A stretch of 64,000 nucleotides of DNA from Hymenochaete sp. R1 (lineage: Eukaryota; Basidiomycota; Agaricomycetes; Hymenochaetales; Hymenochaetaceae). Positions 35,377 to 47,159 of this stretch are shown piece by piece. A program made the position numbers and the translations under genes. Below the pieces are notes generated by a model. That model was not told where the DNA came from and ran no database searches. It saw only the letters and a program-made list of their open reading frames with translations. Positions within the stretch are counted from its first letter, which is position 1, and every line of letters begins with the position of its first letter. The stretch spans positions 1-64,000 of the forward strand of contig JAFREE010000022.1 of NCBI GenBank assembly GCA_019400425.1, given 5' to 3'.

Positions 35377-37337
35377 ATGGATTCCATTGACCAGGATATG
35401 CAGCATCTCTTCTCTGTGACTTTTAACTGCATGTTCTGGGGTACGCAAAGATCCTTTGTTTCTCCTTTAAAATGAATGATGTTGATCTTAAACAGGATTT
35501 GCGGTCGCCTCTGTGTTTGTACTACCGAGTTCCTCCGATGAACCAAAGCTAAATCCCGTCGCAGGCTACTGGGAACGACTATGATTCAGACGTTCATCTA
35601 CTACAGAAATTACAAGGACAAGTGGCATCTACGATTGCTAGTTGGGACAATTTTGTGAGCCAGTTCGTTGATCTGATGTCGTTCGGACGTTTCAACATCC
35701 CTTCAGCTGTTTGGATGTTGGCTCTTGGGCGTTGACCGCCCACGTACTATTTTTCTATCTCGTACGAACTCAGAACTTCGGAAATGGAGAGAAATTTTGA
35801 CGAAAACCTTTCGCAGCTTCAAAACTATGGCAATCCTACTGTCATTGCGCCTCCGTGAGTGCATTTACCCTCTTTGTTGCAAGTTCGGTGGATTGACTAT
35901 TTCTGCTTGCAGGACGTTTATTATTGAGTACCTGGATACTTCTCTCGTAACCTTTCTGTAAGACTCGGGCCTTCCTGTCATTTGTATGGCTTCTCATATG
36001 GATACTAAGGTCGCAATGTTTCTACATCTCACAAATCTTCATTCGTAAGGACGCTACCGTCAAGCATTTCATACTATTCAATAGTGACGCATGTCCTTTT
36101 AGTTTATCGAAACTCTTATCGGCATCTTGCGCCGGCCTTTGTAATGGTGCGTCACTTACATTATTTCGAACAGTCTCGTTGATTTAGTTATCCTCTACAG
36201 TCTCTTCTTACGACGGCAGCACTGAGTAAGCCATTCACTGACAGTACAATTATTGTCCATTGAAAATTTTACTCTTAAAGTATGCAATATCGGTCTGTTT
36301 TTCTTCATGCTTGTTTCTTTTTCAAGTTTTTTTTTGACACGAGATTGCTTTCAGTGACCGTCGTTCTTACCAATCGGCAAATCCAGACTGCTGGGGCTCA
36401 GACGTCACTCGCACAGCCCATTAAAGTGAGTTGTAAAGTGTTACAATATTATATGTGCTCATGCTGTATTTGCATATATGAGGTTGTCACTTCTATGGCC
36501 AGCAGTTTTGGAGCCGTAACAGACATTATTGCGAGCATTTCACTCTGTGCATTTCTATCTTCCTTTCGCACAGATGTCGGCCGGTGAGTTCGTGTACCAC
36601 CTAAATCTTCGCCTTCATTCGCTCACAGTTTACACATGTTTTTTAAGAGTACATGCTTCAATGGTTGACAAATTATTGTACTTCACAGTCAATCGCGGAT
36701 TCTTATTTGCGTTATTCCAAGTTGCAAAAATGATTGCTTTCCTTTCAGCCCCGACTTTCTTTTATTGGTTTGTATATTTCCCCTCGCTTGTTTCAGGTCC
36801 GTCCGACTCAATCCGATCTCATAGGTTACCATTCCATTATTGCCTGAGCAAACTACACACCAACTCTCTCTGTAAGCTTGATCCGCCATCACTTACTATA
36901 CTGTGTTCTAATTTCCCCCCGTAAAGTGGCGTTGTGAGAACCGGGGCCTCCTCACCCATCGTCTTCTATGCTTACGTTGCTTTAACAACAGATTAAACAC
37001 GCGGAAGGCTTTGAGAAACTCAACGATGGATGCTAGTAGGATCGAGTTTCAGGATCAAATCCAGTCTGCAAATCGCGTACTCCAATCTCCAACTCCCGGA
37101 AACGCACCCCTGCGAAGAACGCTTGATATTTTGGACCTGAAAAGGAGTAAAAACTGCAAAAGTGTAAAGGTATCCCGTTTACTTTCATACATAATTTTCT
37201 CTGCATCCTCTCATTGATGTTTTCAGGCTCCGTTGAGAACGCGGACGGCATCCGACGCGGAGGAAATTTACACGGAGCCACACAAAGCTCCAATCTTCGC
37301 CGACGGCTTAGACATAGCCAAGTCGCGAAGGCTGTAG
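35377..37337 (+). CDS. DUF6534-like 7-TM protein, array copy 1
   Basis: Sixteen exons, 349 aa: 35377-35440, 35496-35514, 35565-35654, 35707-35761, 35817-35854, 35913-35957, 36010-36044, 36103-36146, 36201-36225, 36355-36425, 36483-36583, 36648-36767, 36825-36871, 36927-36933, 36992-37169, 37227-37337. Exon 14 is a 7-nt microexon (TGGCGTT). About seven membrane helices. The C-terminal half carries the DUF6534 pattern: FGAVTDIIASISLCAFL, then MVDKLLYFTVNRGFLFALFQ, then PFHYCLSKLHTNSLLALLNTRKAL. The hydrophilic tail is cytosolic-like. The family is abundant in mushroom fungi and its function is unknown. Exon joins are supported by frame and by both paralogues. Confidence 0.85.
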
Positions 37338-38061
37338 CGAAGAGTTCGGACATGGTCTCTATGACGATCGTAATGAACTTAATGTTATGTCTTACTTTTC
37401 ACTACTTTACGCATTTTTGTACTACTAGTATATGGACATCTTCTTCGCCGCACATTTGGACCGAGAGCCTCGACGCGGTATACACAGATATCTAACCTTT
37501 TTATAGGCCTTTAATAAAATGACCGTGATCGAAGTGCAATCGTATGTTGGGGACGCGCTCGAATCCAAGCCTCCCACTGTGCTCACGACCCCGAATTTGT
37601 TGGACCTTGATCTCGATTTTACGTCTGCTTACAGGAGTACATCGGTTAGGTATTGATGAAAACAGCATCGAGCCCGCATGCGTGAAACAAATGTCCTAAG
37701 CAATTCGGATGCATCTAATCGCCTGGCTCAAAATATCCGGATCTATGATCAGGGAGAATCAGTTGAGATCATCGCACGTTGCAAAGGGTCGCTAGAGGGA
37801 CCATTGCTTTCCTCTTCTTCACTTTCCCTGACGCTGATGGCGTAAGCGAAGACCAGGAGTGATAAAGGGATCAAAATTTGCCCTGCCGACACTTCGCTAT
37901 CGAAATCAGGTCAAAATTATTTTCTCTTGGACGGTTCTGCGTGCCTCCAACATATGAAGCTTCCGCCGTTGCTTGCTTGAGCTCTTCCTATAAATATTAT
38001 TCATTCCCTTTATGCTCCTCCACTCCCGTTCGTACCTTCTCTCGTTGCATGCGATATCTTC
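37338..38061. other. Intergenic between array copies 1 and 2
   Basis: No gene recognised. I looked for a decayed fourth copy here and found none. Confidence 0.5.
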
Positions 38062-40000
38062 ATGGCTCTTTCGGTGGTGACGGCAAGGCATTTAGTCAGT
38101 TCAAATGTCTTCTACACCATGCTGGAGTGTCTCTTCTGGGGTGTGTCGTTTCCAGTCGTCTTGTAGTCTCTTCGACTCATCGGCTTTTTTTCAGGTTTCG
38201 CGATAGCGACGATGTTAGTTGTTAAATTTCAAAGAAAAAGACAGATCTCACTAATTCTTTGTAGTCTCTTGGGGATGACAATTATTCAAGTGTATCTATA
38301 CTTTCGAAATTATAAGGACAAGTGGCCTTTGAGGGTTCTTGTTTCAACAGTTTTGTGAGTTTCTCTTCCGCAGCTGCGCCTTCATTCATAAACTAATGCT
38401 ATTAACAGTCTTTTGGATCTTGGGTCTTCGATAATGACGGTGCACGTCTTGTACCACTATTTGGTTGGTCTATCGGTACAACTTTGTTTGGGCAGATGAT
38501 TCATATTTTACATAGCTTAAACACTACGGCGATCCTGGTGCTCTCAATCCGATGTATGTGCTTTTGTATTCATCTTGAACATACCCCTCTAATAGTTAAA
38601 CAGCTCGTTCAGCCTTGAATATCTCACAACTTCACTCCTTCAATTCTTGTATGTCCGCAAATATCTGACGTATCTTCGAAAGTATCAAAGTGTCGTTCCT
38701 TCAGATCCCAATCTTTCTACACCTCGCAAATCCTCATATGTGAGAACAAGCGCCAGCGTATTGTGCGTTTTCATAACCCTTCTAAATCATTGTTCAGTGT
38801 ATCGAGACTCCGTACGGCACGTAGTCGGTGCTTCCGTTATGGTACGTGCCATTATCTTATCCGAGAGCTGTCCACCACACCGACTTTCATTGTAAAGGCA
38901 TTCTTTACCGTTGGGGCTTTAGGTGAGCAACTATCGCATTATAAAGGATAGCTTCTGAAATCCACGTACTTTAGCCATGAACATTGGTTAGCTTGTGTTG
39001 CGGTGTAACTCTAAACTTTGTCTTATCACAGTTCCCAGCGGTCTTCATCGTTACGTATAAAATAACCGTTCTTTTGGAACCAATCCCTACGGAAAAAATC
39101 GTTGTATGTTTCTTTCTGTGAGCTATCCTCTTCTGAATGACAATGCGATTCCAGATCTTCAATAGTATATCGAGTGCGCTGAGTGTTATGGTGGATATCA
39201 TGGCCGTAATGGCCTTGTGTTTCTACCTCTCGTTGTACCGTGGGGACTCGGAAAGGTGAGTCGAGTCTTTTTATCGTAAGCTTTCTTCGGTATTAAAGGA
39301 ACTCTTTCGCAGTCGGCCAACGACAATGATGATTGATAGACTACTGTTTTTCACCATCGAACGTGGCTTTCTATTTTCCTTCGTCCAACTAGGTCGTATG
39401 GCCGCGTTTTTGGCCTCCCCCGGAAACTTCTACTGGTGTGCCCTATAGCAATTACCAATCGTGCACTCCTAACGTCATCCAGGCTTCCCTTTCACTTGTG
39501 CCTCAGCAAGTTTCACGCGAATTCTTTGCGTATGTATCACTCCGTTCAACTTGATAGAAGTATTGTGCTGACTTTCCGTAGTTGGGCTGTAAGACGAAAC
39601 TTTCCAGCATCGTAATTTCTTATTGATATTTCCCTGCTCAGGCTCAACTCTAGAAAGTCTCTGAAAGGACCTTTGGCAATTACGGTCGAAACGAGCAAAG
39701 TCGAGTTCCGAGATCCTCCTCACCCGTCGCGATCCCGTCTAGGCGAAATATCGGGATCAGCGAGGCAGCCAATGGATCTCTTCGAAGGCGGCGCTAAGGT
39801 ACCTTCGCATTGCCAATTTGCTCATGATGCGACATCGCTTACACAAGGGGGCTTCATTTTTCTTTCTTCAGACGTCGTCGCGATACAGAAGCGAGTCTGA
39901 ATTGGATGATCTCGAAGACAATGATGTGTATCCGACTAAAGCGCCAGCGCTCGCTGAGTATGAGTTACGCCGGCTTGGAGGTTCTAAGGGTCGAATGTAA
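38062..40000 (+). CDS. DUF6534-like 7-TM protein, array copy 2
   Basis: Sixteen exons, 352 aa: 38062-38140, 38195-38213, 38265-38354, 38409-38463, 38516-38553, 38604-38648, 38705-38739, 38798-38841, 38898-38922, 39039-39103, 39155-39255, 39313-39435, 39483-39529, 39582-39588, 39642-39798, 39872-40000. Most exon lengths equal those of copy 1 (19, 90, 55, 38, 45, 35, 44, 25, 101, 47, 7). Landmarks: ECLFWGFAIATILLGMTIIQVYLYFRNYKDKW read across exons 1-3, MIDRLLFFTIERGFLFSFVQ and PFHLCLSKFHANSLLGLLNSRKSL. The microexon is TTGGGCT. The tail is charged, rich in Ser/Asp/Glu. Function unknown; probably a plasma-membrane or endomembrane protein. Confidence 0.85.
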
Positions 40001-40786
40001 CGATTGAATGAATCTCTTTGTAAGGAAACGTTATTCGAACTTGTATTAAAAGTATTACTGCGCAACACTTTCAGTATGCTGGTACTTTGTGCCAGTGATG
40101 TGCCATGTTTATGTATGTGTATGACGTGGACGGAGCGCTCGTGATGTTTATCCTTACTTTATTTGGTAGTATTGACGACGGCTAGAAGTTCGGAGGTTGA
40201 ATTTCATAAGTTAGTTTCAATTGGTTGCATTCCCAGAAAAGCTTCTAAGAAGTTTCCGACACGACATAACCAGCGAACCAGGGAGATGGCTCAGATGATT
40301 CCGTTCCACTCTTGGCCAATTCCCCGAACATGTACATGTACATTTTGAAGTACACTACTTTTTTCTTCTCTTGCTCGTTGAAGAAGATGTCATTATTTAG
40401 GAGATGGAATACAATATGAATTCGCCATGTTCCAGCCCTAGATTCATTTCTGCGCATCTCAGAGAAAAGCGATGCCAGGAGCCTCTTTTGTCTCGGATAC
40501 CTTCGAGTCGGCTGACGCCGTCTAACCGGTTCCTTTCGTCGAGTACGCGAGACATGGGAACCGGTCGCTTGTACTGGTTGCGGAGCGCAGGAGGAACAGG
40601 ACAAAATCTAGGTCATTTTTATCTACTAACCGCCCATTCGCCCTGAATCGAACCATGCCCTCTTCTCCTTTGGCTTTCGGATAGTCCCAGCCCGCAAGTG
40701 TAGCTCTCCGTTGTATATCCTTCTCTCATCCCCCCACCACCGGTGTCGACTCGGAGCCGTTTGACTGGGCTCTTCGTTGCTTTGCA
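40001..40786. other. Intergenic between array copies 2 and 3
   Basis: No gene recognised; frames at 40245-40841 on either strand are unsupported. Confidence 0.5.
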
Positions 40787-42803
40787 ATGGTCTCCGGGCC
40801 TCCGAGACACTCACAACATGTACGCGATGACAATGATTCATGGCAGGATTCCTTGCAAACGCAGATTAGCTTCCATAATTGCTTGTTCTGGGGTAAGTCT
40901 CCTTCATTGGTACGCAGACACTCGAGCCTGAGTGACCTTACTTCTAACTAGGGTTTGTGGTAGCGACAATGTGCGTTGTCGCCGACGGCTTACGAGGACC
41001 TTCGTGCACTTACAGCACCAACCAGCTTCCTTGGCATGACTTTTGTGCAAACATACTTGTTCTTTAGACACTCGAAGGATAGATGGGGCTTGAAGTTTTT
41101 CGTAGCTCTTCTTTGGTGAGCTCAGCGCACCCGAAGGTGCTTAATCTTGCTTAGGATTCGTCAGTGTATTGGACTTTGCGTCGTCATGTTTAGAAGCGCA
41201 TCTACTCTATTACTATGTGGTGCGTGAATTCAATATGCTTCTTTCTTCTGCGTCGGCTAACTGGGGGCACTTAGATTTTAAGCTATTTCGATCCCTCATT
41301 GGCCAAGCGGGCACCTGTGTGCGTTTTAGAATTTCCTTGAATATATGCCCCACGGAGGCTAAATGATTTGTGACTAGGTCGTTTTTCATCGAGTATATCG
41401 ATACTGCATGCGTTATATTCTTGTACGTGTGGCTAGCGGAACGTGGGCTCAATTTGTTAAGCTCGTTTTCTTAGATCGCAAAGCTTCTACGCGTACCAAA
41501 CTGTCAAGTGTGAGAATGTGTGCCGTTTACTCTGGGGTGCCGCTCATTCAATCCTTTTCCGCAGTACATAAGAGCTCATTCAAACGTATTGCACCTGCAA
41601 TCGTAGTTGTGAGTACTGCTTTTACGCCCCTTCACCCTTGCACTGACCAAAACTTCTCTTAGGGCGTATTCGCTCTTCTCGCGTTCGGTAAAGTTTTGAT
41701 TTATTCAAATGAAGCACAAGAGCTGACCGACAACTCTGTATCAGGTGGTAATATTGGTGAAGGCATATCCAGCTACACAATCATACCATGTCTGACCAAC
41801 ATGTGCTCCTTCAGCTGCAGGAGCTCTATCCGGGAAACAGATTATAACTCGCGTAAATGTACCGATAGGAAAATTAAAAGTAAGACTTTTCGTTTTCCTG
41901 TTTGCACACTATTGAATGGGTTTATCAGATTACTTCGAGCATAGCCAACGTCTGCGCAACGATTGCAGATCTCAGTGCATGTTTTTCACTATCTTATCTC
42001 CTCGTTTCTTTCCGCTCTGATCTAGGACGGTAAGTCTTTTGGGTTTGTTCAACTCCATACACATTGCTTATGTCTTCTGCACAGGAATCACACACGACTG
42101 GTTGACGTTCTACTTTTCTACTCCATTAACCGAGGCATACTTTTCAGTCTCGTTCAATCGGGTCGAATGATAAGTTTTCTTATAAACACTCAAGCTTACT
42201 ATTGGTACGTTGTTGCCTTGTCTTTTCAGGTTTTGAATGAGCTTCACAAGATTCGGAAGGCTCCCATTTCATTTTTTACTAAGTAAACTGCACACCAACT
42301 CTCTGCGTACGTGATCTTTTCTTTGACTCAGTGTAGCAATTGGTAACGTTATTTTCTGTTCTTCAGTGGCACTGTAAGTTCTCGTTAAGAAACTCTGTCT
42401 TCGCTTATTGATAAAGGTATCGATTTCTTTTCGTCGTGCAGCTTGAACGGTCGAAAAGCCCTTCGATCGTACACGGAGGAGGTCAGCAAGATTGATTTCA
42501 GCACGGAACTCGCACCATCGAACCGTCACGAAGGCAATTTGGAAAATGCTGACGCCGCAATTCGCACAAATCCTATCGAGCTGATAGACCTTGACAGTGA
42601 CTTGTCAACTGGGAAGGTCTGCTTATGCGTTTTGTTTGGTCTTGCAACAATTTCTAAAACACATTACCCTCCAGCATCATACTCAAACCACTGACTCTCA
42701 TGAAGGCAGCATTCATGCTTTTGACTGTGCTTCAAAGAGTGCTCTGTCTTCTGGCGAAGCCGTCATACCTGGCCTCAAGGGAAACCTCGAAAATAGTCGG
42801 TGA
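40787..42803 (+). CDS. DUF6534-like 7-TM protein, array copy 3
   Basis: Sixteen exons, 368 aa: 40787-40892, 40952-40970, 41026-41115, 41165-41219, 41275-41318, 41378-41422, 41475-41509, 41565-41608, 41663-41687, 41815-41879, 41929-42029, 42085-42204, 42260-42306, 42367-42373, 42442-42616, 42675-42803. The longest N-terminus of the three (35 residues before the first helix), and exon 5 is two codons longer. Landmarks: NCLFWGFVVATIFLGMTFVQTYLF across exons 1-3, LVDVLLFYSINRGILFSLVQ and PFHFLLSKLHTNSLLALLNGRKAL. The microexon is TGGCACT. Function unknown. The final two exons encode a polar tail that differs from the other copies. Confidence 0.84.
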
Positions 42804-43112
42804 TGTCATACTGTGATGCTTCAGAAGGCCACGGTGGCGTGAACACCGGGATCTTGGCGTGTAAGAGAAGAAAGGGTTAAAAATGTAAATGATGTATATC
42901 TGCATGTAGCACTACGATAGAAAGAATTCGCCAGCTGACATAGATAAGGTATGTTTTTTGATTGTTGATGCACAACTTGAAAGGTTTCACTGAATTTACT
43001 TATTAGGCTGTAATACCTCCCTACAACACTTAATGTCGCGCTCCGCGTTAATTTCATTCACACTTGACCATTGTAAAAAGAAGAAGCCATAATCAAGCAT
43101 AGTACACAAACG
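42804..43112. other. Convergent intergenic spacer
   Basis: 3' flanks of the array and the terpene synthase gene; no gene. Confidence 0.6.
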
Positions 43113-44336
43113 TTAAGCAAGATCGTACATAGCGACGGACCGGCCTGAATGACACATTATCCGATCCCACACAGACGATTCCTCCTTATCACGCTCTTGG
43201 TTCAATCTTACCGTCCTGGTCTTCTTCACACCCCGCCCGTCCTTGCCGAAATATCTTGAGCTTTCGAAACTCCAGTGTAAACTTCCGATCATCCAATCTT
43301 CCAAACCGCGTATGTAATGTGCTACCTGACGATCAATGTGACCTCCGTTGTCATACGATGGCATTCGTCGTTTGGCTTTGATAAATTGTCGAATGGATTT
43401 ATCACACATGTCGCCGACGTAGTCCACGGCGTCTTGTAACGGGAGTCCTTTCGTGTGCATGACGATGGTGATCATGTTGTGCGTATCCTCTCGAGCACCT
43501 TCCTTCTTAAATGAGAAGATATCCTGAGGTCGTTGGTCAAACGTGAGCAGTTTTCGGCTCTGCGACTGTGTAGAGATACTTACGTTTGACCAAGAAACAA
43601 GATCGTTCGTCGCGTCCCCCATCATCTCAAACGCCTCATTTTCGACCACAAAGTCTGGCAAGTCTAACCCATTGGCATACTCGATCAATACCCAGCACGG
43701 CCTGCAACCACTCGAGTCTCTGCGAAGCACAGTGTACGCCTCTAGGTCCATGACTTTTTCTCCTCGTCGGTCGAGAGCTTGTTGCGAGATGGCACGAAAG
43801 AAAAGGTCGAACGTGCTGATGAAGCGCGTTTTGGTTCCGTTAGACGCCGAAAGGGCCAGCCTTGACCAAATACTAAGCATCACCATCAGTTCTCTCCGTC
43901 CTCGTTGTTCAACAGATTGAACTCACTCCCTCGCCATTCTCCCCAATTTCGCTCCCGTCTCGAACAACGGATCACACATCGACCCGATCACAATCTTCCG
44001 CATATTTTGCGTTCCACTCCGATCCATGTCATCCGAAAGATCGTCCAAATGGAACAAGAAGCTCAAGAAGTCGCAACAAACGCGAAGTTCGGGCGCAGGT
44101 GCGTCTGGATACGTCACAGACGCAAGGACACCGCATTTGAGACCGCGAAGGGAAATGAGTTTCCTAGCGGTGAGCCCGCCTTGAGAATATAGCCATGCGT
44201 CGGAGTGATCGCCTGCCTGAGGCCCATGAGGGTTAACATGCAACTCGAAGGGACAGTACGCAAATAGGTCTGGGATAGAGAGCTTGTTCGATTTGGAGGG
44301 AAAGTATTGTGATTTGGAGGAACGAACGGTGCGCAT
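43113..44336 (-). CDS. Sesquiterpene synthase (class I terpene cyclase)
   Basis: Exons 44336-43927, 43872-43584 and 43523-43113, 369 aa. All class I landmarks are present: the Mg-binding DDLSD at 98-102, the NSE triad NDIFSFKKE with N233, S237 and E241, and the RY pair at R323-Y324. The second intron falls between the Asn and Asp codons of the NSE motif, so the motif appears only after splicing. Also matching the basidiomycete family are FELHVNPHGPQ near the N-terminus, the SDAWL motif, and DLPDFVV before the NSE. The enzyme would cyclise farnesyl diphosphate in the cytosol. The product cannot be told from sequence. No P450 or other tailoring gene is adjacent. Confidence 0.94.
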
Positions 44337-47159
44337 TGTCTTATAGATGTTCTGAAGTGTTTAGAGATGTGCTGCGTCTGTCAGCTGGGAAGAAAGGTTA
44401 TTGGGGGGAGGGGGGGAAAGGCCGGACTAGAAAGGCAGCAAGGACGTAGGCTATCCTCGGTGCACTTTTTGTATTATCTGAGGCTTACTTTGACAGTTAG
44501 GACCTTCACCCACTTGTCACCACGAGACCCACAGCTCAACGCTCAGTAGCTTCCCCATCGCAAACCTGTCTCATCGTACCCGTTATCCCCCGTGCAAGTC
44601 TCGTTTAAATTCCAATCCGAAACCCACACTACTTCAGACTACTGCCCGTTGGACTTTGTTGTACGGGTGCAGACCGCAGGGCATCAGTCAGCCCCAGTCA
44701 CTTGTACGTACTAGCGTGCCGCGAGATCGATCCCAGATATCCAAACCGCCCGGGATATATCAGATTGTACTCGTAGTTGATGCCTGGACGTCAAACAAGA
44801 TTTTAATGACGTGCGGGGGGACGAACCAAGATCTGAGCCAGCGAAAAGGTGGGTTGGACTATTTGGACCACCATTACAGCACCAAACGCCACAGGCGGAC
44901 CGAATTTGGCGAACAAGCTCGTCCCTAGTCCGGAATTCATATATAGTCAGTCCTGTCTTTCTGTCTCCGCGGGTTCCTTCTGCCAATCATTCATAATGAT
45001 TTCAATTTTAGCTACTTCAAATTGGCGGACTGTCCTTCTCCCGTCTCTTACCCTTCGATCCGTTTGTGTCTACCAATAGGATTGAGCCTTTATGTTCCAG
45101 CCGACATGTCCGAGGTCGAATCGTCCGAGGGTCGAGGAAAGAGAATAGATCAAGCCTGATGCCTGGATCAACTTGAACTTGAAGTTTGTGCTTCAAGTTC
45201 CCTAGTATGTTTTTTGTCTAAGAATCATCATGATGTCGCTGATGCGGTCAACCAGTATCCAAAATCGGTCGGCTTACCAGATCCCTAGTACCATTCAAGT
45301 TGTACGTTCATTTTTGAACGTCAAATACACTTCACCGCTTCCCCCCCAAAAAAATTCAGTGAGAGCGGACCCGAAATGACTCGGGTGCGCCCCCAAGCTG
45401 TCGACTGTCTGCCGTTCACCGTCTATCAATTTCAAGTTGGACTGCTCCCTATCTCGGCGTTATCTTAAACTCATGAGTTGGAACCTCTCCATTAAAGATA
45501 ACAGTACTACAAAAGTATACCATGGTGCGTCATGGTGAAGAGCGTTCTACGCGATAAGACTCGAAGTCGGTGTTCTGCCAGTGGCCGGCGGACTCATGAA
45601 GATATCTCAATCCCTGAGTCGTACTGTTAGTGACATTCGAGAACTTCAACTTGAAGATGAACCTCCAGACCGAACGGCAACCTTTCGAGGTAGGCTTCCA
45701 ACTTGAAGTTCCAAACATCATCATGATTTTTTCTCTCTGATCGTTCTGCCAGTGATTTGCACGCACAATCATCCGAGCCTGTTCCCCACTGGCACCACCC
45801 ATTACTAGTCACCGGCCGGGGATGCACGACATCCATTCGAGCGTTCGATTCTGATTCTGCGTCGAAGGCTCGGAGCGGAGATATCGATTTTTCCCCTTTT
45901 TTCCTTTTTCCTAAGCGCGGTGGCCCGTTCTCATGATTGTGCCCGTCCTGTTCCACTTCGACTTGGCTCTTCCGGGTCAGTTCCGACTCGGACAAGGACT
46001 TCGGCTTCCTCCGTCGTCGTCGTCGTCGTCAAAGAACCAAGAACCAAAGAATCATCTTGAAAAGACTACAATTTTATGTCAGATCAAAGCGACCGTGACG
46101 ATATTGCAGGGGCTGCAGGAGCTTCTTGCTTCGCTTTCGCCACGCACGGCACTCTCCGTCTCTGTATCCAAGCATTATGCCAGTATGCCAGTATATGCCT
46201 GTATCCAACGAACCGACTTCAACTCCGACTCCGAACCCTTGAAAGTCGAGTCGAGTCGAATCGATCTTTTTTTCTCTCCTTCTTTTCGTTTTACTGCGTT
46301 TACTACTAGACTACTAGTAGTACTTTACGTTTACGTCTGCCCAGTGGCAATACTTACCCCATGCCCCACTGACGAGGCGGCAGCCTGAGGATCACCCCGA
46401 TACCATCACGATGACTCTCCTTTCGCCGTACTAGTAGCCCGTGGATTCTTGTGAATTTGAGGATAACGACGTTCCGTCATGTGTCGTTAGATCGTTAGAG
46501 TGCACTGGGCCATCTTGAACTTGAACGCCTCCACCGTGACCGCCGGCGTACTAGTACCAGTATTCAGTACTATTCACCGACCCACTTGCACTTCTGCCTT
46601 GATCATTGTTTTTTCTCTCTCTCTCGTCAAGTCGAGAAAGAATGCGATAAGATATACACAGGCCTCTGCGCGAGTGAAGGGGAGAGAACGAACACGAAAC
46701 TCTGAACATAGGATTTTGGTTTTGGTTTTTCTTCCCATTCTACAAGCACGACAGGCGTATACTACAGAAACGCAGACACGAAAACGCGCGAAGCGTCCTT
46801 ACCCTTACCCTTACCACGATCACTATTTACTATTTACTCGATAAATTTACACTCGTACTGATACTGATACTGATACTGATACTAAGGCACAGCGAGTCCA
46901 ACGCTCCCGCCGCTACGCAGCTTTTTTCTCTCTCCTTCTTTCATTCCGTACAACTGTGCCGTGTCGAGGCGCCCGGGACATACGTGACTTTCGCTTTCGC
47001 TTTTCACAACGACCCTCGTGGGGTTGTGGAATTGAACATTGGGACTAGTACTGCTGGCGAGCACCCAGTACACATGACCCACGCCTCCTCCTTCCCACCA
47101 GCTCCCCCACTACTTATGTCCCGAATGATGGATGGCGAAGGCATCCTCCTCACCTCACC
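44337..47159. other. Large intergenic region with short repeats
   Basis: No gene recognised. Contains a hairpin at 45176-45199 (AACTTGAAG, 6-nt loop, inverse copy) and further TTCAAGTT-type motifs to about 46520. Also a (CGT) run at 46012-46030, CCTTAC repeats near 46798 and four ACTGAT units at 46857-46880. ACTAGT-type motifs recur. Plus-strand frames over 46984-47836 are shadows of the HET-C gene tail. Confidence 0.55.
46857..46883. repeat. ACTGAT tandem repeat
   Basis: Four perfect ACTGAT units plus a partial unit. Confidence 0.9.

Noticed and set aside
37338..38061. Possible fourth, decayed DUF6534 copy between array members
   Set aside because: None of the conserved blocks (FWG, RNYKDKW, NRGFLF, HTNSL) can be found in any frame.
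35377..44336. Terpene synthase plus DUF6534 array as a biosynthetic gene cluster
   Set aside because: No P450, oxidoreductase, transferase, transporter or regulator of the usual kind accompanies the synthase; adjacency alone is not evidence.
46796..46820. CCTTAC repeats resembling telomeric DNA
   Set aside because: The unit reads CCCTTA rather than CCCTAA (TTAGGG), and only about three units occur; it is an ordinary short repeat.
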